A DNA stretch of 64,000 nucleotides, from the NCBI GenBank assembly GCA_032158295.1, contig JASTWB010000034.1, forward strand, positions 1 through 64,000, written 5' to 3'. Position numbers and translations under genes: made by a program. Shown here piece by piece: positions 32,001 through 43,647 of this stretch; the first letter of the stretch is position 1; the number at the start of each line of letters is the position of its first letter. The stretch comes from Pycnopodia helianthoides (Eukaryota > Echinodermata > Asteroidea > Forcipulatida > Asteriidae). The notes beneath the pieces were generated by a model, which was given only the letters and a program-made list of their open reading frames with translations, was not told the DNA's origin and made no database searches.

Positions 32001-32580
32001 ATACACTCAGAGACTCCCTATGCATTTTGGAAAGATTGTGCTGCAAATCCAACAGCAAAGAAAATTCTTGATATTTAAGATGATCAGAGATTGAAGATGA
32101 ATCCTGGATAATGACACAGCAAGGATAACCTAGTTCTTGATTGCCACTCTAAGTTAATCTGATGCAATTTACTTGACAAAATGCACTGAACATCAACAAA
32201 TGGACACTCTTGTTAATTATGCAAGCAGTGAGCTGCAAAACCAGCAGCAGAATTAACTTTTTTAAATTACAGATGATCAGAGAATAGACATGAATCCTGG
32301 TTGGTGATAGAGCAAGGATAACTCAGTTCACTTTGTCTGGATTACCAAGCTTGATTTAAGACTACACAACTAACACAAACCATAACTGCAATGAACAGAA
32401 CAATACAAGAAGTTTTGTGAAGAGTTAATTTTGGTCTAGATGCAAAATGGGTCAAGAACTTCCTTAGTAGTCATAGCAAATTGCTGTACACTTCTTGTAC
32501 ATTTACAACTCATAACTTACTCTCTGTATTGATGAGTGTGCTTACTTTTTTATGAAGAGAATAACAAACTTTCATTAAAG
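29041..32580. other. no gene recognised
   Basis: AT-rich. An A/C low-complexity run with (AAAC)n lies at 29,265-29,330. A plus-strand stretch at about 29,490-29,670 reads coherently for some 60 codons (for example DNLLAYSNQQWQTMNCFYTG) but has no recognised domain and a nearby stop. The 31-32.5 kb part has the look of non-coding element sequence, with internal diverged duplications. Confidence 0.4.
32078..32345. repeat. diverged direct duplication
   Basis: gatgatcagaga, 'atgaatcctgg' and 'agcaaggataac' occur in the same order at about 32,078-32,130 and 32,272-32,322. Moderately diverged; no coding sense. Confidence 0.5.
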
Positions 32581-32581
32581 T

Positions 32582-32650
32582 GTTTAGCACAAGAATTCTG
32601 CTTAGCACAAACATTCTGCTTAGCACAAAAATTCTGCTTAGCACAAAAAT
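32582..32650. repeat. 18-bp tandem repeat, about 3.7 copies
   Basis: attctgcttagcacaaa repeats at 32,595, 32,613 and 32,631 with a partial copy before. It is followed by 'gctcagcaggattgggtta', a phrase reminiscent of an interspersed repeat. Confidence 0.85.
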
Positions 32651-33342
32651 ATGATGCTCAGCAGGATTGGGTTACCAGTCAGGATGTCATGTGAAATCAC
32701 ATCATTGCAAATGATGCCCAATTTATTTATCTTTGTGAAATAAGGAAGCCATGATAATTATGATAATGGATTGTTTTTCAGGCCTTGAATTAAACTAATA
32801 CAGGGGCAGGGATACTTTCCCAGAGAAAAAAAAACACTTCTACTATAAAAATGTTTTTCTGTAGATCTACAGGAATGTTTAAATTGAGGAACCAAGGCCT
32901 TGAGCTGAGCCATTGAGGCAAGGGGTTCTGTGGTCCTTCCTTGTGAAATATGAAGTAGCTCAATATTAGGATTTTTGCGGCCAGATATATTTAGGAAAAG
33001 CTTCAGTCATTGCTTCAGTTATTAAACTTCTTTTTACAATCAATTCCTCAAAAGTATTTACAGGTGTTGACTGTATAGGAAAATCATCTATCCTATACTT
33101 GGTGCTTACAAGTATATAGAAATTGTACTTTGTGTTTCAGAAACTGATTACTGATTTAGTGCTCAGCAATGTAAGTGACTGGTTTCCTGTTACATTTGCA
33201 AAGAAATAAGTTTGTTCTGAGCAACAGCTGTTTTTATTATAGCAGTAATGACAAAAGGCTCCATGGATAAAGAAATCTTTGCTGCAGGTTGAAATACTTC
33301 TCTTCTTGACTTTACTATTCAACTTTATCTTCTTGCTCAACT

Positions 33343-34090
33343 CTACTGCTTGGCTGTTTTCCTTTTTTGCTTCTCCCTTTGTCCCTTTTCAGCTTGATCC
33401 TTCCTGACCACTTCATCTTCATCTTGACTAATGTTTCTTGGAATCAGTGACATCAGTGTACCACAATTCACCTTTATCTTTGTATGAGGGAAGGTTGTCC
33501 CTCTTGGAATAGTTGGAATATGAAGAACAAAGGGATGTAAGTCCTGTGACGGTTTCTTGTGCCCAAATTTCTCTTTTATCACTGTGGCAGATTTTTCTCC
33601 CCCTTCCCATATCAAACTGTTACCTCTGTCTCATTACCCTCCATGTTTTGGCGGTGTGCCCCTCCCCTCCATCCTGTGATGGTTGGATCCTGTGATGCTC
33701 TGCTAGCAAAATGGGAACTTGGTGTAGTCTGCATTTGCCCTTCTGTCCGGCATTGGTCCATCCAGCCAGGCACAGGTGATAGTGGGTTATCCTTTGTCCC
33801 ACTACCTGTTTTATCTTGAGTGACATCTATCAGTAAGAACCGATAATGTACTCCAGGCTCCTCCACATCCATCCAGTCATCGTTGGTTAATAGAGATTGT
33901 TCTGGGGGAATCACCCTTGGGTGAGATTTCCTTGGCTTTGGCTTGTCTCTTTTTTCTTTTTTTCTTCTTTGTCTTTCCTTAGGTTTGCTATTTCTAGCCA
34001 AGCCTGTTTTATTTTTGTCTGTTCTGTTCTAACTGGTCTTGCAACTCTCGCAAAAAGCCTTCAATTTTTGTTATAATTTGTATTCTAAAT
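33343..34090 (-). pseudogene. coiled-coil / basic element protein, degraded copy A
   Basis: Minus-strand frames here include ERQRRKKEKRDKPKPRK, SHPRVIPPEQSLLTNDDWMD and DVEEPGVHYRFLLIDV. The segment 33,838-34,090 is shared with 38,713-38,985, so it belongs to a repeat family. This copy has stops in the upstream coiled-coil part (about 34,020-34,060) that the other copy lacks. The role is unknown; a gag-like or accessory element protein is a guess. Confidence 0.45.
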
Positions 34091-34261
34091 CATAATAAAT
34101 CCAAATTCCGGTTCTGACACCAATATGACAGTTTCCTCAGATGCTGAGCATATGTTTGAAAACTACCAAGGGATGGTCCTGAAATCACTTGTATCATTGC
34201 TCACATGAACTGTTCATGTATGAAGTTCCTCATTCTCTTTTCTGTCCTCCAATTCTTGCCG

Positions 34262-34434
34262 TTGCTATTCTAGCAGCTTGGGAGTCAATTGATTCTCCTG
34301 ATCTCTTTGCAGTTTCTCTGCTTCAGTTTGTTGTTTCTGGAGACTTGCAAACCTTCTATCCTCGGCCTCCTGGGAAGCCATGAAGGTTTTCAGCATAGCC
34401 GAGACACTTTGCTGCGCACGGGACTGCTTGTAAC
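34262..34434 (-). CDS. coiled-coil exon fragment
   Basis: A minus-strand acceptor (tttgtag) at about 34,435 opens a frame reading YKQSRAQQSVSAMLKTFMAS, followed by a Glu/Gln/Arg-rich helix, to a stop near 34,270. The composition is strongly coiled-coil. The phase does not join the nearest upstream exon (34,917-35,056), so exons are missing or it belongs to another transcript. Confidence 0.4.
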
Positions 34435-34916
34435 CTACAAACCAGTTAACAAAATGAAAACGTACAACATTTTTAAAAACACTACTATCCTATTCAGGCC
34501 TTGTGCTTAAGCATTTTGTAAAGTAGCCGGCCGGGGTAGTAAACTGCGCATTTTACTTGCCCCCAGGAAGTTTTAGTAGCCCAGATTTTAAACAGGAATT
34601 GCAATGAATGTAATGTTCTGATGTGTTAATGTTAACGATCACAACCAGTTTAATTAGTTATATTCACACACTCAATAAGGATTAACACATTTTATACATT
34701 AATTATTCACATCTGAAAAGGAAGAAATTAGCTTTTTAAACAAGTAGGTTGCACAGTTTTTAGTAGCCCACAGGGCAAGTTAAGAAGTGGTGTTTACTAG
34801 CCCATAGCATTTTTTACTAGACAATGTACGCCGGGCTAGTGTTAAGGGCAAGCTCTGCTATTTAATAGTATAAAAACAGTAAGTTTATAACCACACATTT
34901 TCCAATTTACACTTAC

Positions 34917-36823
34917 CTTGTCAGTCAACCAGTTGTTACCTCGAAGAGATGCTGAGTCTGCCTTCTCAAGAACCTCTCCAACGACATGTACTCTTGACCC
35001 ATTTGTTACTTTGACCTTTTTTATCTCACTAGCTGGCTGTAATTTCAACAATATGTCTGAAAAAGGAAAATAAAAGGACATCCTAGAATGCACAATCTGG
35101 ACCAAAGCTTTAGTGAAGGCCAATGACTTACAAAGGAGCCCTCACTTGGCTACCTGCATTGATTCCAAACGTAATACACAAGTGAAATGAACTGTTTCAT
35201 TAGTTCAGTACTTAGTTTTTGCAAAATGATGTGATCTAGAGTATTTTGAATATTTTGATGTAACTTAATGAAGAAGCCATAGTGGTTTGAAGACAAAAAT
35301 ATCACTATCAAGCAAGCTAAAAACGGAAATGGAGTTAAAAAGTACAATTTTTGTTTACCTCCTAAATCAGATTTTCTTGTACTTTCATTCTTTCCGAAAC
35401 ATGCATCGCTGGAGAAAGAGTCAGCCCTGTTCTTTGTAGCTGTTGATGATACAAGTTCAAATCATGCTATTTAATTATGTTAGTTGGATACTACTAAATA
35501 ACACTTTGTCAGAAAGGCCACTATAGGAATGTCAGAAAGGCCATAATAGGAATGTTGTATTTTCAAAGGTAATTTATTTCAGGTTTTTTGATACTGTTAA
35601 ATTTTGATTTTTCCCTGACGTACCATTTATCTTGTAACCTACTGGGCTCAAAGGTGTTTATACTGAATGTGTTGAACATTTTTGATTTGTTAGTATAAAA
35701 GTAAATTGATTTTTGTATTGTTTATTTGAGGAGTGATTGTGCATATTTCTTTTATTGAAGTCTTTCAATATCAAACTGCTTTGTGTTCGAAAAGCTGTCA
35801 ATTCACTTTGCATTCTTGGTTTGCTTTTCATGGAGATAGGTCTAGAATTTGTTTTAAAATTAAAATACAGATTTTTTATATCTATAAAAAACATATTATT
35901 TAAGATATGTTCAGTGTTCATTTACCTTGCTGTTCAAACTTGCTGGTTTTTTTTCATTCTGTCCTGGACATGTACCATCCCAGAAGGTAACATGCTTTGT
36001 AGCTATTTGAGAAAATTATAAAAGTGAATTATGGTTGCTGTTTTATACAAAAAGTAATACAGACATATGTCCATAGTCTTTATTTAAATTCAGCTGCTTT
36101 TCTATTTTTAATATTGCTCTTAATCTATATGTTTTTATAAATATATTTTTATATTAATACATTTTTAAAATTTTAATGTGTTTGTAGTTGCTGGGCACCT
36201 CTGAAAAACAGTGTTTCACTGAGAGGTTTCCCCAGGGTAAATAAGAAATAAATAAATTAAATAAATGAAATAAGCAGTTGCGTCTGTTCATCGTCAGACA
36301 ATTTATCTAAAACAGACATAGCCGTATGGGAAACATCATCTGCAGTCCAACTTTTTGAAATTTCTGCTTCTCCAACAAATGTAGACCACTGCTTTGGTTC
36401 AAGGGAATCCTTGAAAGCTTTAAAAAAGCATAATAAACTAGCAAATTAAATAGCAGACGGTTAGTTCAGTTATAACAGGGAACATAATTTACTATACAAT
36501 AACATGTTCATCCAAACATAAAGCTCTTATTAATCTCAACTTTCTTTCGTACATGTACCTCTTGCTTTGTCAAGAACTGTTAACAAGTTTGCAGCTTGTT
36601 GACCTGGCACCTCAGCACACCCATCAACAATAACCTCCTCATCCATGATTGTGTCTTTGCTAGAGGATGTGACATACACCCTTTCTTTGGCTTTGTCCGC
36701 TGTTTCACCAAACCGCCCACTAGCCCGAAACTTGCTCCGGCGAAGGGGTAGTTTTCTTTTGGGTGTTGATTTCAGTGGTTTTCTGGTTGGATGATGGGAG
36801 CGGGAGATTTTCTTCTTTTTGGG
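34917..36823 (-). pseudogene. multi-exon gene remnant with Ulp1-like entry motif
   Basis: Minus-strand exons with clean borders: A 36,823-36,559 (basic, KPLKSTPKRKLPLRR), B 36,417-about 36,269 (KQWSTFVGEAE, LDKLSDDEQTQLL), C 36,002-35,926, D 35,439-35,359, E 35,056-34,917. A joins B and D joins E in phase; C does not join D or E. C and D both begin CTACAAAG and may be alternative copies. Exon E ends SLRGNNWLTDK, which resembles the start of Ulp1/SENP-type cysteine protease domains, but no protease core follows. Exon A is cut at its 5' end by a LINE tail and exon B at its 3' end by a retroposon, so the gene is probably dead. Function inference is weak. Confidence 0.45.
36180..36268 (+). mobile_element. 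retroposon 3' end with (AAAT)n tail
   Basis: The sequence 'cactgagaggtttcccca' is followed by an A-rich (aaat)n tail at about 36,238-36,268 that abuts exon B of the gene remnant, replacing its donor site. This has the look of a SINE or LINE 3' end inserted on the plus strand. The left border is unclear. Confidence 0.45.
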
Positions 36824-36825
36824 TA

Positions 36826-38565
36826 TTCAATTCAATTCAATTCAATTCAAAATTGGTTTATTTTAAAAAATACTTCACCAAATAAAAAGTCACAGACTAA
36901 GAGAATTTGGTTTACAAAATTACATTAAGAATATGTATATGTATATTATGTTAAACACAATATTAAAAATATAACTTGATTTATACAGAAAAACAGGAAT
37001 TGAGAAAGCAGCATTCAAAAAAAGAAGAAAAAACAAAAAACAAAAACAAAACTGGCGGACACAAAATTAAAAAGGAAAAAAAGACGAATTCAAAACAGTA
37101 CAACAACATTCTGGAGGCAAGGAGATTTGGACACAAGGGGAGCAATCGGGGATAAATTGATTGAATTGATTGAATTGAGCATCTGAAGCATTGATGGTAC
37201 TGGCGATTTTTTTGTATCTTTGAGTTTTTATCTTCTGGTGTTCCAATTGCCTGGTATTTCTTAAGGTATGCTCTGACAAATAAACAGATTTTTGTTCTGG
37301 TGGTAGGAGGTGGCGGTGTTTTTCGGAAGTGAGCAGCGATTTAGCAAATTTAAGAACCAGGTGTTTGCGCCTTTCTTTCAACGATTCAAGCCTAAACAAA
37401 TTCAGGAGGTCATGATAAGACAAAATGTTCGGATAAGCAATAATATGCAATGCCCTTTTTAAAAACTTTTTCAATATTATAATCTTGGATTTCAGTAATT
37501 CCTGATGACCACACAGCAACACCGGATTCAAGTATTGGACGAATGTAGAGCTTATAAATAATAATGAGGTCATTGACTTGAACTTGTTTTTTCTTTAATT
37601 TACTGAGTATGTGAAGCCATACTGACAATCTGTTGAGCTTGTTGGTCCCATTTGAGATTATATTGAATGGTAATCCCAAGAAGCTTCAATGATGAGACAG
37701 CTTCAAGTTGCACACCATTGACTTGCAGCTGAATGGATGAAACCGGATTTCTAAGAAAAGAAACCTGCATTACCTTGCATTTGGAAGGATTCAGCTTCAT
37801 ATCATTTACATCAGATTAACACCAGATTGTAAGTTTGACTGTTCACCTCTGGGAACAATCTCAACCACACTGAGATCATTGACATACTTCCATCGATTTT
37901 GGATGTCATTGGCAGCATCATTGACCATGGCCAAAAAGAGGATTGGTCCCAACTTGGTGCCTTGTGGCACACCACATGTCAGTCTCAGTGGAGTTGAGAT
38001 TGCACCATGATACCGAACACTCTGGGTTCGACCTGTCAGAAAACTACATATGGTGGGAAGGATGGCTGGATTAAATTCCAACTGGATTAATTTTTCCACA
38101 ACAGTTGTATGATTGACATGGTCAAAAGCTTTACTAAAATCAACAGTACACAAGTTGACTGATGTTCCACCCTTATCAATATTCTTATGTATTGTATCCC
38201 GATCATGTCAACAAGATAATGCGAAACTGAACTACCTTTTAGGTTACCAGACTGCTTAGGATCAATAATATGTCTTATGTCACTCATCATCCAATCAGCT
38301 GAAAACCCTTCAAAAATTCTTGTCATAATTGGGGTTATGGAAATTGGCCATAAATGATCAAAACTGGTGACCTTGGTGATTTTAGGCACAGGACACACAC
38401 AAGCATCTTTCCATTTGGTTGGAAAACAACCAGCATTAAGGTAGGAATTAAAAATATGTGTTAATGGCTCTGATATTTCATAGGCAAATTCTTTTAGTAA
38501 ACGAATCGGACAGTCATTTTGGTGAGTGGTTTTTGACGCATTGAGTTGACATAAATGCTTATAGA
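36826..38565 (-). mobile_element. CR1/Jockey-like non-LTR retrotransposon, 5'-truncated and frameshifted
   Basis: Minus-strand frames cover the reverse transcriptase: a degraded front (VPKITKVTSFDHLWPISI), VDFSKAFDHVNH, LTCGVPQGTKLGPILF and the active site KYVNDLS. The usual first Asp of the YxDD motif is replaced by Asn there. The thumb follows (KCKVMQVSF, LKLLGITIQYNLKW), then the C-terminal region (IRPILESGVAVWSSG). Several frameshifts separate these parts. The 3' end carries a (TTGAA)n tail on the minus strand (36,826-36,850), typical of this class. It is inactive. Confidence 0.82.
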
Positions 38566-38707
38566 CCTAATAACGATAAATTGTAGGCGGTGGGGACTGT
38601 GCTGGTATATAAGATGTACACAAAGGCGGAAGACCTGAACAGATCAAGGGAAAATGCGCATTCAATTCATATATGAATGCGCATTCAATTCATATATGAA
38701 TGCACAT

Positions 38708-38985
38708 TCAATTCCGATAATGTACTCCAGGCTCCTCCACATCCATCCAGTCATCATTGGTTAATAGAGATTGTTCTGGGGGAATCACCCTTGGGTGAGA
38801 TGTCCTTGGCTTCGGCTGGTCTCTGTTTTTCTTTATTTCTTTGTCTTTCCTTAGGTTTGCTATTTCTAGCCAAGACTGTTTCATTTCTTGTCTGTTCTTT
38901 TCTAACTGGTCTTGCAACTCTCGCAAAAAGCCTTAAATTTTTGTTTTAATTTCTATTCTAAATCCTAATAAATCTAAATCCTGGT
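38708..38985 (-). pseudogene. coiled-coil / basic element protein, copy B
   Basis: About 90 percent the same as 33,838-34,090 by eye. The frame is open from GFLRELQDQLEKNRQEMKQS through SHPRVIPPEQ and WMDVEEPGVHYR, then breaks off at 38,713. There it meets an unrelated stretch with 'gaatgcgcattcaattcatat' type repeats (38,653-38,712). This copy preserves the coiled-coil that copy A has lost. Probably an element fragment. Confidence 0.5.
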
Positions 38986-39180
38986 TCTGACAAACACTGT
39001 ACGCATCACTTGGATTATATTTCCTGTTGTTGAGTTCATTCGAGGATAATATCCAATAGCAATGGGAACTTCCAGAGGCTTGACAAACAAACTGTGTGTG
39101 TAGAAGTATTTTTTGCTCTTGAAATCAGACATGAGATTTGTAAATGGATTGCTACATTCATTAAATTTGTCCATGAGATC

Positions 39181-39895
39181 TCAGTAATCCTCATAGTCTT
39201 GTACCCCTTGAGCCTCAGCAAACTTCTTAGTTTTGTAACTCAGGAAAGAAACAATTTCTTTGACTGTATCACTAGTGTGGGATACTACAGTGTCAACAGT
39301 GGATTGTACAACACTACTCGATGGCAGTAGTTTTGACACAAGCATTGCACATTTTGATTCTAATTCTGTAAATGTATCCCACAACTGAGCGTTATCTTCA
39401 ACTATTTCTCCAAGCTGTTGGTTCTCTTCACGATGGTCATTATCACCGTCACGATCGTCGTCACCATCCTCCACATCAAACTCCTGGATTGGTTGTGGCC
39501 CACGATTAAGATGAATTGGATGACATTTTACAAGATGTTGCTTGAACCTTCGAGCGTGAGTGCGAAATGTTTGGACACATCCGTCCTGACCACAAGATAC
39601 CGGTGATGTAAAAAGCCCCCCATCAACAATACTGTGGCAATTCCTGAAATGCCATACTAAATTGTGTTGATTTCCCGCGGTGTCCACATCTATAGCAAAC
39701 ATATCCCATTCTAACAACATTAATTGAAAGAAAAACGGGCGTGTACCTTCTCCCTTCTCCGTGATGAGCAACTTCAAATTTCTTAAGCTTTTTATCTGAG
39801 GACCAACATGTGAGATGAGTTCTTTCAAAGAATCTGCACACATGTGTAGGAGTAGGAGTAGGAAACTCTCTTGGTCAACAACATTCTCTGCAATG
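39181..39895 (-). CDS. C2H2 zinc-finger exon, element-type protein
   Basis: A minus-strand acceptor (tcattgcag) at 39,896 opens a frame of about 237 codons to the stop at 39,181. It contains a Cys/His array: HNLVWHFRNCH, then CGQDGCVQTFRTHARRFKQH and a final C-H, a classical C2H2 finger with C-x4-C spacing. An acidic stretch (DVEDGDDDRDGDNDH) and a helical C-terminus follow. No transposase domain is in this exon. Similar proteins I recall from marine invertebrates are transposon-linked. Upstream exons were not found. Confidence 0.55.
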
Positions 39896-40525
39896 AACAA
39901 AACAAATAAATAAATCATGCACCATAATTGAAAAAAAACTTACACTGGCCTGGAAATCTGATTGTGTTTATTTTGGGTCAATTGAGACTTTGCATTAAGG
40001 ACATCCAGTTGACATCTGGACATAATTATAAGGATATTCTCCTCATCAACATCCTAAGGCAATGGCATTATCTAATGCATGTACTTGGGTTTATAATATC
40101 GGGTGAAACAAAGCAACATTGTCACATGGACATTTTGTTGCGACTACAACTACAAGAGTGAGTGTTGTCTTTCTTTGGAGTTTGGCAGGGCTGTAAAACA
40201 CAGTAGATGTATAAGTTGTTAAAATAAACGTTCATACTTTTTATTTGACAGGTAACATTTTGTAGGGAGAACCATGGAGTAAGGAGAAGGGGTTTGGATG
40301 CATTTGTGGTCATGTCAGCCTAGCTTGATTGCATTTCTCCAAGCCCTTGCAAATATTAACTGAATCAGCAGAATATGCTAACTACTAGATTGATAATGAT
40401 GTCTGTGATGAAGGTTTATAGTTCTTTCATTAATCCAAGTTCAGTTTCTTTGGCAGAAAGAATTCCTGTAATAACCAGCATCTCCACTGATTGGACCAAG
40501 ACACTCTGATGCCCTAACACATCCT

Positions 40526-40905
40526 GAAGACAAGGCTACTGGGATCTCTTGAAGACCAGGCTACTGGGATCTCTTGAAGACAAGGCTACTGGGATCTCTT
40601 GAAGACAAGGCTACTGGGATCTCTTGAAGACAAGGCTATTGGGATCTCTTGAAGACAAGGCTACTGGAATCTCTTGAAGACAAGGCTACCTAGATCTCTT
40701 AAAGACAAGGCTACTGGGATCTCTTGAGGACAAGGCTACTGGGATCCCTTGAGGACAAGGCTACCTAGATCTCTTGAAGATAAGGCTACTTGGATCTCTT
40801 GAGGACAAGGCTACCTAGATCTCTTAAAGACAAGGCTATACCTAGATCTCTTGAAGACAAGGCTAACAAGATTTCTTCAAGACGGGGCTAACAAGATCCG
40901 AAGAC
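40526..40905. repeat. 25-bp minisatellite, about 15 copies
   Basis: gaagacaaggctactggga with 'tctctt' repeats at 25-base steps from 40,526. Variants (ctacctaga, ctacttgga) increase towards the right end. No open frame runs through it. Confidence 0.92.
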
Positions 40906-41069
40906 AGACTTACCATAAGGTACAGGACCAGTAGCTCAGAGATCGAGAAGAACTTCAAAATTTTAAAATAACTTCTATTTAAAAATTATGAAGCGATGTA
41001 GTGTACTGTGGCGTGACACCCTCCAGTCAGCGACTAGGTCAATAAAGACCAGACACAAACCCAGGTTGA

Positions 41070-41261
41070 TTATCCGCCCCAATAATATTTATTAACCTGA
41101 ATACAGTCGGAAAGCCTAAACAAGCAGCACTCAGCATCACACAGGATGGTAGGATTAAAATCCAGGTAGATTTGAATGTCATCAGCATACATGTGGTAAT
41201 AAACCTCACTTGTCTCTTTGAACACAAACAAGTATAGTAAGCAGCATAAAACCCAGTACAA
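41070..41261 (-). pseudogene. non-LTR reverse transcriptase fragment
   Basis: The frame contains YHMYADDIQIYLDF, the active-site YADD block of CR1/L2/Rex-type reverse transcriptases, with about 25 codons on either side. A neighbouring frame overlaps, indicating frameshifts. This is a short isolated remnant. Confidence 0.7.
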
Positions 41262-41969
41262 CCTCAGTTGGCCCAGCGATAAGAACCAGCCTTGCCAAAC
41301 ACAGGTACCTCACATTATATTATGCTAATAACCCTCATAACCGAACCAATGACTGGTACTTTGATACAGTTTGGTATAAAAAAACTATTATCAACACTTA
41401 AATATTAATAATAGTAAGCCATGGGCATATCACCAAAGCATAAATTCAGATAAATAATTAATAAGAACCATTCGAAAGTGTCCTTATTGTAGCTGAAGAT
41501 ATTTCCTAGGCTGACAAGTTGCAAAAACAACTTCAAGACATGCAAGTTCATGTTAAATTAGAAATCAATATTTCATGTTCCTAATAATTACCAAGTTAGT
41601 TCTTTGCCTTTAGAATTGAATATGAGTGAACGTTTCAAAGCCTCTTTTTCTCAGATTTGGTTCATTTAATTCACTGTAGTCACAGATTTTAATTTTGTTC
41701 ATGTCTTGTCTAGGTTGAATCCAAGATGGATTTGTGGCGGTTGTTCTTGGTTGCAGTGACTTTGGAAAATCCACAGGGAGACTGAAAACTGAGGCTCTGC
41801 ACAACCCGATTACCTACATGAGAGATCTCCCTCAATACACTGTGAAGGAGAAAATGAGACAATCCATCACATGCAATGTACAAATACAAACCATTCGGAC
41901 TGTCAACCTGTTTGTGCTAAGTATGATTGAGGTCACAGCTATCGTTTAGTAGCTGTCTGAAATTGGGCC

Positions 41970-42286
41970 CTGATCCTCAATCTGGCTCTGACAGACTCCT
42001 CTCTATTTGACATTTAGCATCACTGAGCCCAACCTCGCAAGCATACTCTTCAAAGCTGTTCTGTTATTTAATGGGCCCTGAATCTCAATCTGGCTCTGAT
42101 GGACTCCTCTATATTTGGCATTCAGCATCCAGGAGCCCAACCCCGCCAGCACACTCTTCAAAGTTGTTAAGTTATTTAATGGGCCTTGATTCTCAATCTG
42201 GCTCTGGTGGACACCTCTGTATTTGACATTTAGCATCCAGGAGCCCAACCTCACCAGCACACTCTTCAAAGCTGTTAAGTTTCAAT
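41970..42286. repeat. 108-bp tandem repeat, about three copies, open on the minus strand
   Basis: tctggctctg recurs at 41,981, 42,089 and 42,197, an exact 108-base period with 10-15 percent divergence. On the minus strand 88 codons stay open across it (42,269-42,003), giving a 36-residue repeat with GSWMLN and YRGVHQSQIE. Whether it is translated is unknown. Confidence 0.8.
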
Positions 42287-42562
42287 GTGTGTGTTGGAAA
42301 CTAGTAAGAAGTAAGGACAACATACGCTGAGGAGCAATGTACAGACAGAGCATCCATAAAGGACTCTCCATAATAAGCAGTCACTTGGTACAGCCTTGAG
42401 TCCATCAAGATTCAGCCTGGACATACTATTCATGAGGCATCTTACAATGAGACAATCAAGATCATTTTTGTCAACCAAAGAAAAATAAAGAAAGTATCAT
42501 TGTTAAAAAATATTTTGTAAACTATCATGAGGCACTGACATTTCCAAGATTTTTGTTAACCT

Positions 42563-42722
42563 CAAGCCAATGGGAGACTTTTGGGATGCAAGGTGGCAGC
42601 AGACTTACCGGGTAAATCCATTGATCTCGGCAATGTGTGCATGCTTAGAACTACGTAAACAATGGAATTTTACCTGGTACGTCTGCTGCCATCTATCATT
42701 CAAAAGTCTCTCATTGGTTTCT
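42563..42722. repeat. imperfect ~160-bp palindrome, MITE-like
   Basis: The left part 'aatgggagacttttgg ... ggtggcagcagac' is mirrored by 'gtctgctgccatc ... caaaagtctctcatt' on the right, around a short centre. A hairpin element without coding sequence is likely. Target duplications were not obvious. Confidence 0.6.
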
Positions 42723-43258
42723 GGAGTCGCCGTTTGGTTCTGAATTTATGAATTCAACCCCTCCCTCCGAGGTTAAATGAAAGTTACCACTTCCAAATTA
42801 GCTTTATTACATTGAAAACAATGCTATCAACAACTGATTAATACCACAACATACACATTCTCTTAACTCAGGATACAAATAATGCAGTACTTTAACAGAG
42901 ATTTTAGCAAAACACAGTACAGTTTAAGGCATTCTTCTGCAACCAGCCTGTATAGTTTGTATTGTTAAGTTTACACTATTATTACTAGTTAAAGTTGTAA
43001 AAGTAAGTGTGGAAGGCAAATTAAAAGTTTGATCTCATAGTATGTGGAGACTGTTTGTTATAACAGATGGCAACATGGAACTTGGCTTGTATCTTTTTAG
43101 CTTGACAAATTGTAATGGGCTTTGACATCATATGTTGGACTAATGCTAAGGACAGAAAGAGATTGCTTTAAAGAGACAGATTGGGAAACTTCATTGGAAA
43201 CCACAAGGGAAACTGACTGGGTAAATTTCAAATAGTATGGGGTTGAACAAAGAAAAAT

Positions 43259-43331
43259 TGACTAGAGCGGGATTTGAACCAACGACCTCCGGATTAACGT
43301 ACTGGCGCTCTACCAACTGAGCTATCTAGCC
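43259..43331 (-). tRNA. tRNA-Asn(GTT)-like gene or pseudogene, left arm
   Basis: On the minus strand the sequence folds as a cloverleaf. The acceptor helix is GGCTAGA with TCTAGTC (one G-U). The D arm is GCTC...GAGC with AGTTGGTA, the anticodon loop is ACGTTAA (anticodon GTT) and the T arm contains GGTTCAAATCC. Position 33 is C rather than the near-universal T, and the anticodon and T stems have mismatches. It therefore looks tRNA-derived rather than a working tRNA. Confidence 0.55.
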
Positions 43332-43583
43332 CTATATTGGCGGTCTCCCTATTTTGTCAATATCTTTGTTCGGGGGTGCCGGTCAGTTTCCCTTGTGGTT
43401 TATTACTTGACATTTAAATTTAAAAAGTCGCATCCCCTCAAGGTGATCCCGTGGCTGCTGCTTCCCAGGTTGTATCGTAAACTTGGGTGTGATTCCTGGC
43501 TACACGGCAGTACACGGTTGTATGGCTTCTGACTGGCACCCCCGAACAAAGATATTGACAAAATAGGGAGACCGCCAGTATAG

Positions 43584-43647
43584 GGCTAGATAGCTCAGTG
43601 CCGGTACGTTAATCCGGAGGTCGTTGGTTCAAATCCCGCTCTAGTCA
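43584..43647 (+). pseudogene. tRNA-Asn-like copy, right arm, D arm deleted
   Basis: The same sequence as the left-arm unit in opposite orientation, but the stretch after GCTCAGT is missing about nine bases, removing the 3' half of the D arm. The anticodon stem here (CCGG...CCGG) is better paired than in the left copy. The promoter B box is intact; the A box is damaged. Confidence 0.6.

Noticed and set aside
32078..32345. LTR pair
   Set aside because: The copies are too short and diverged, and lack TG...CA ends or a primer-binding site.
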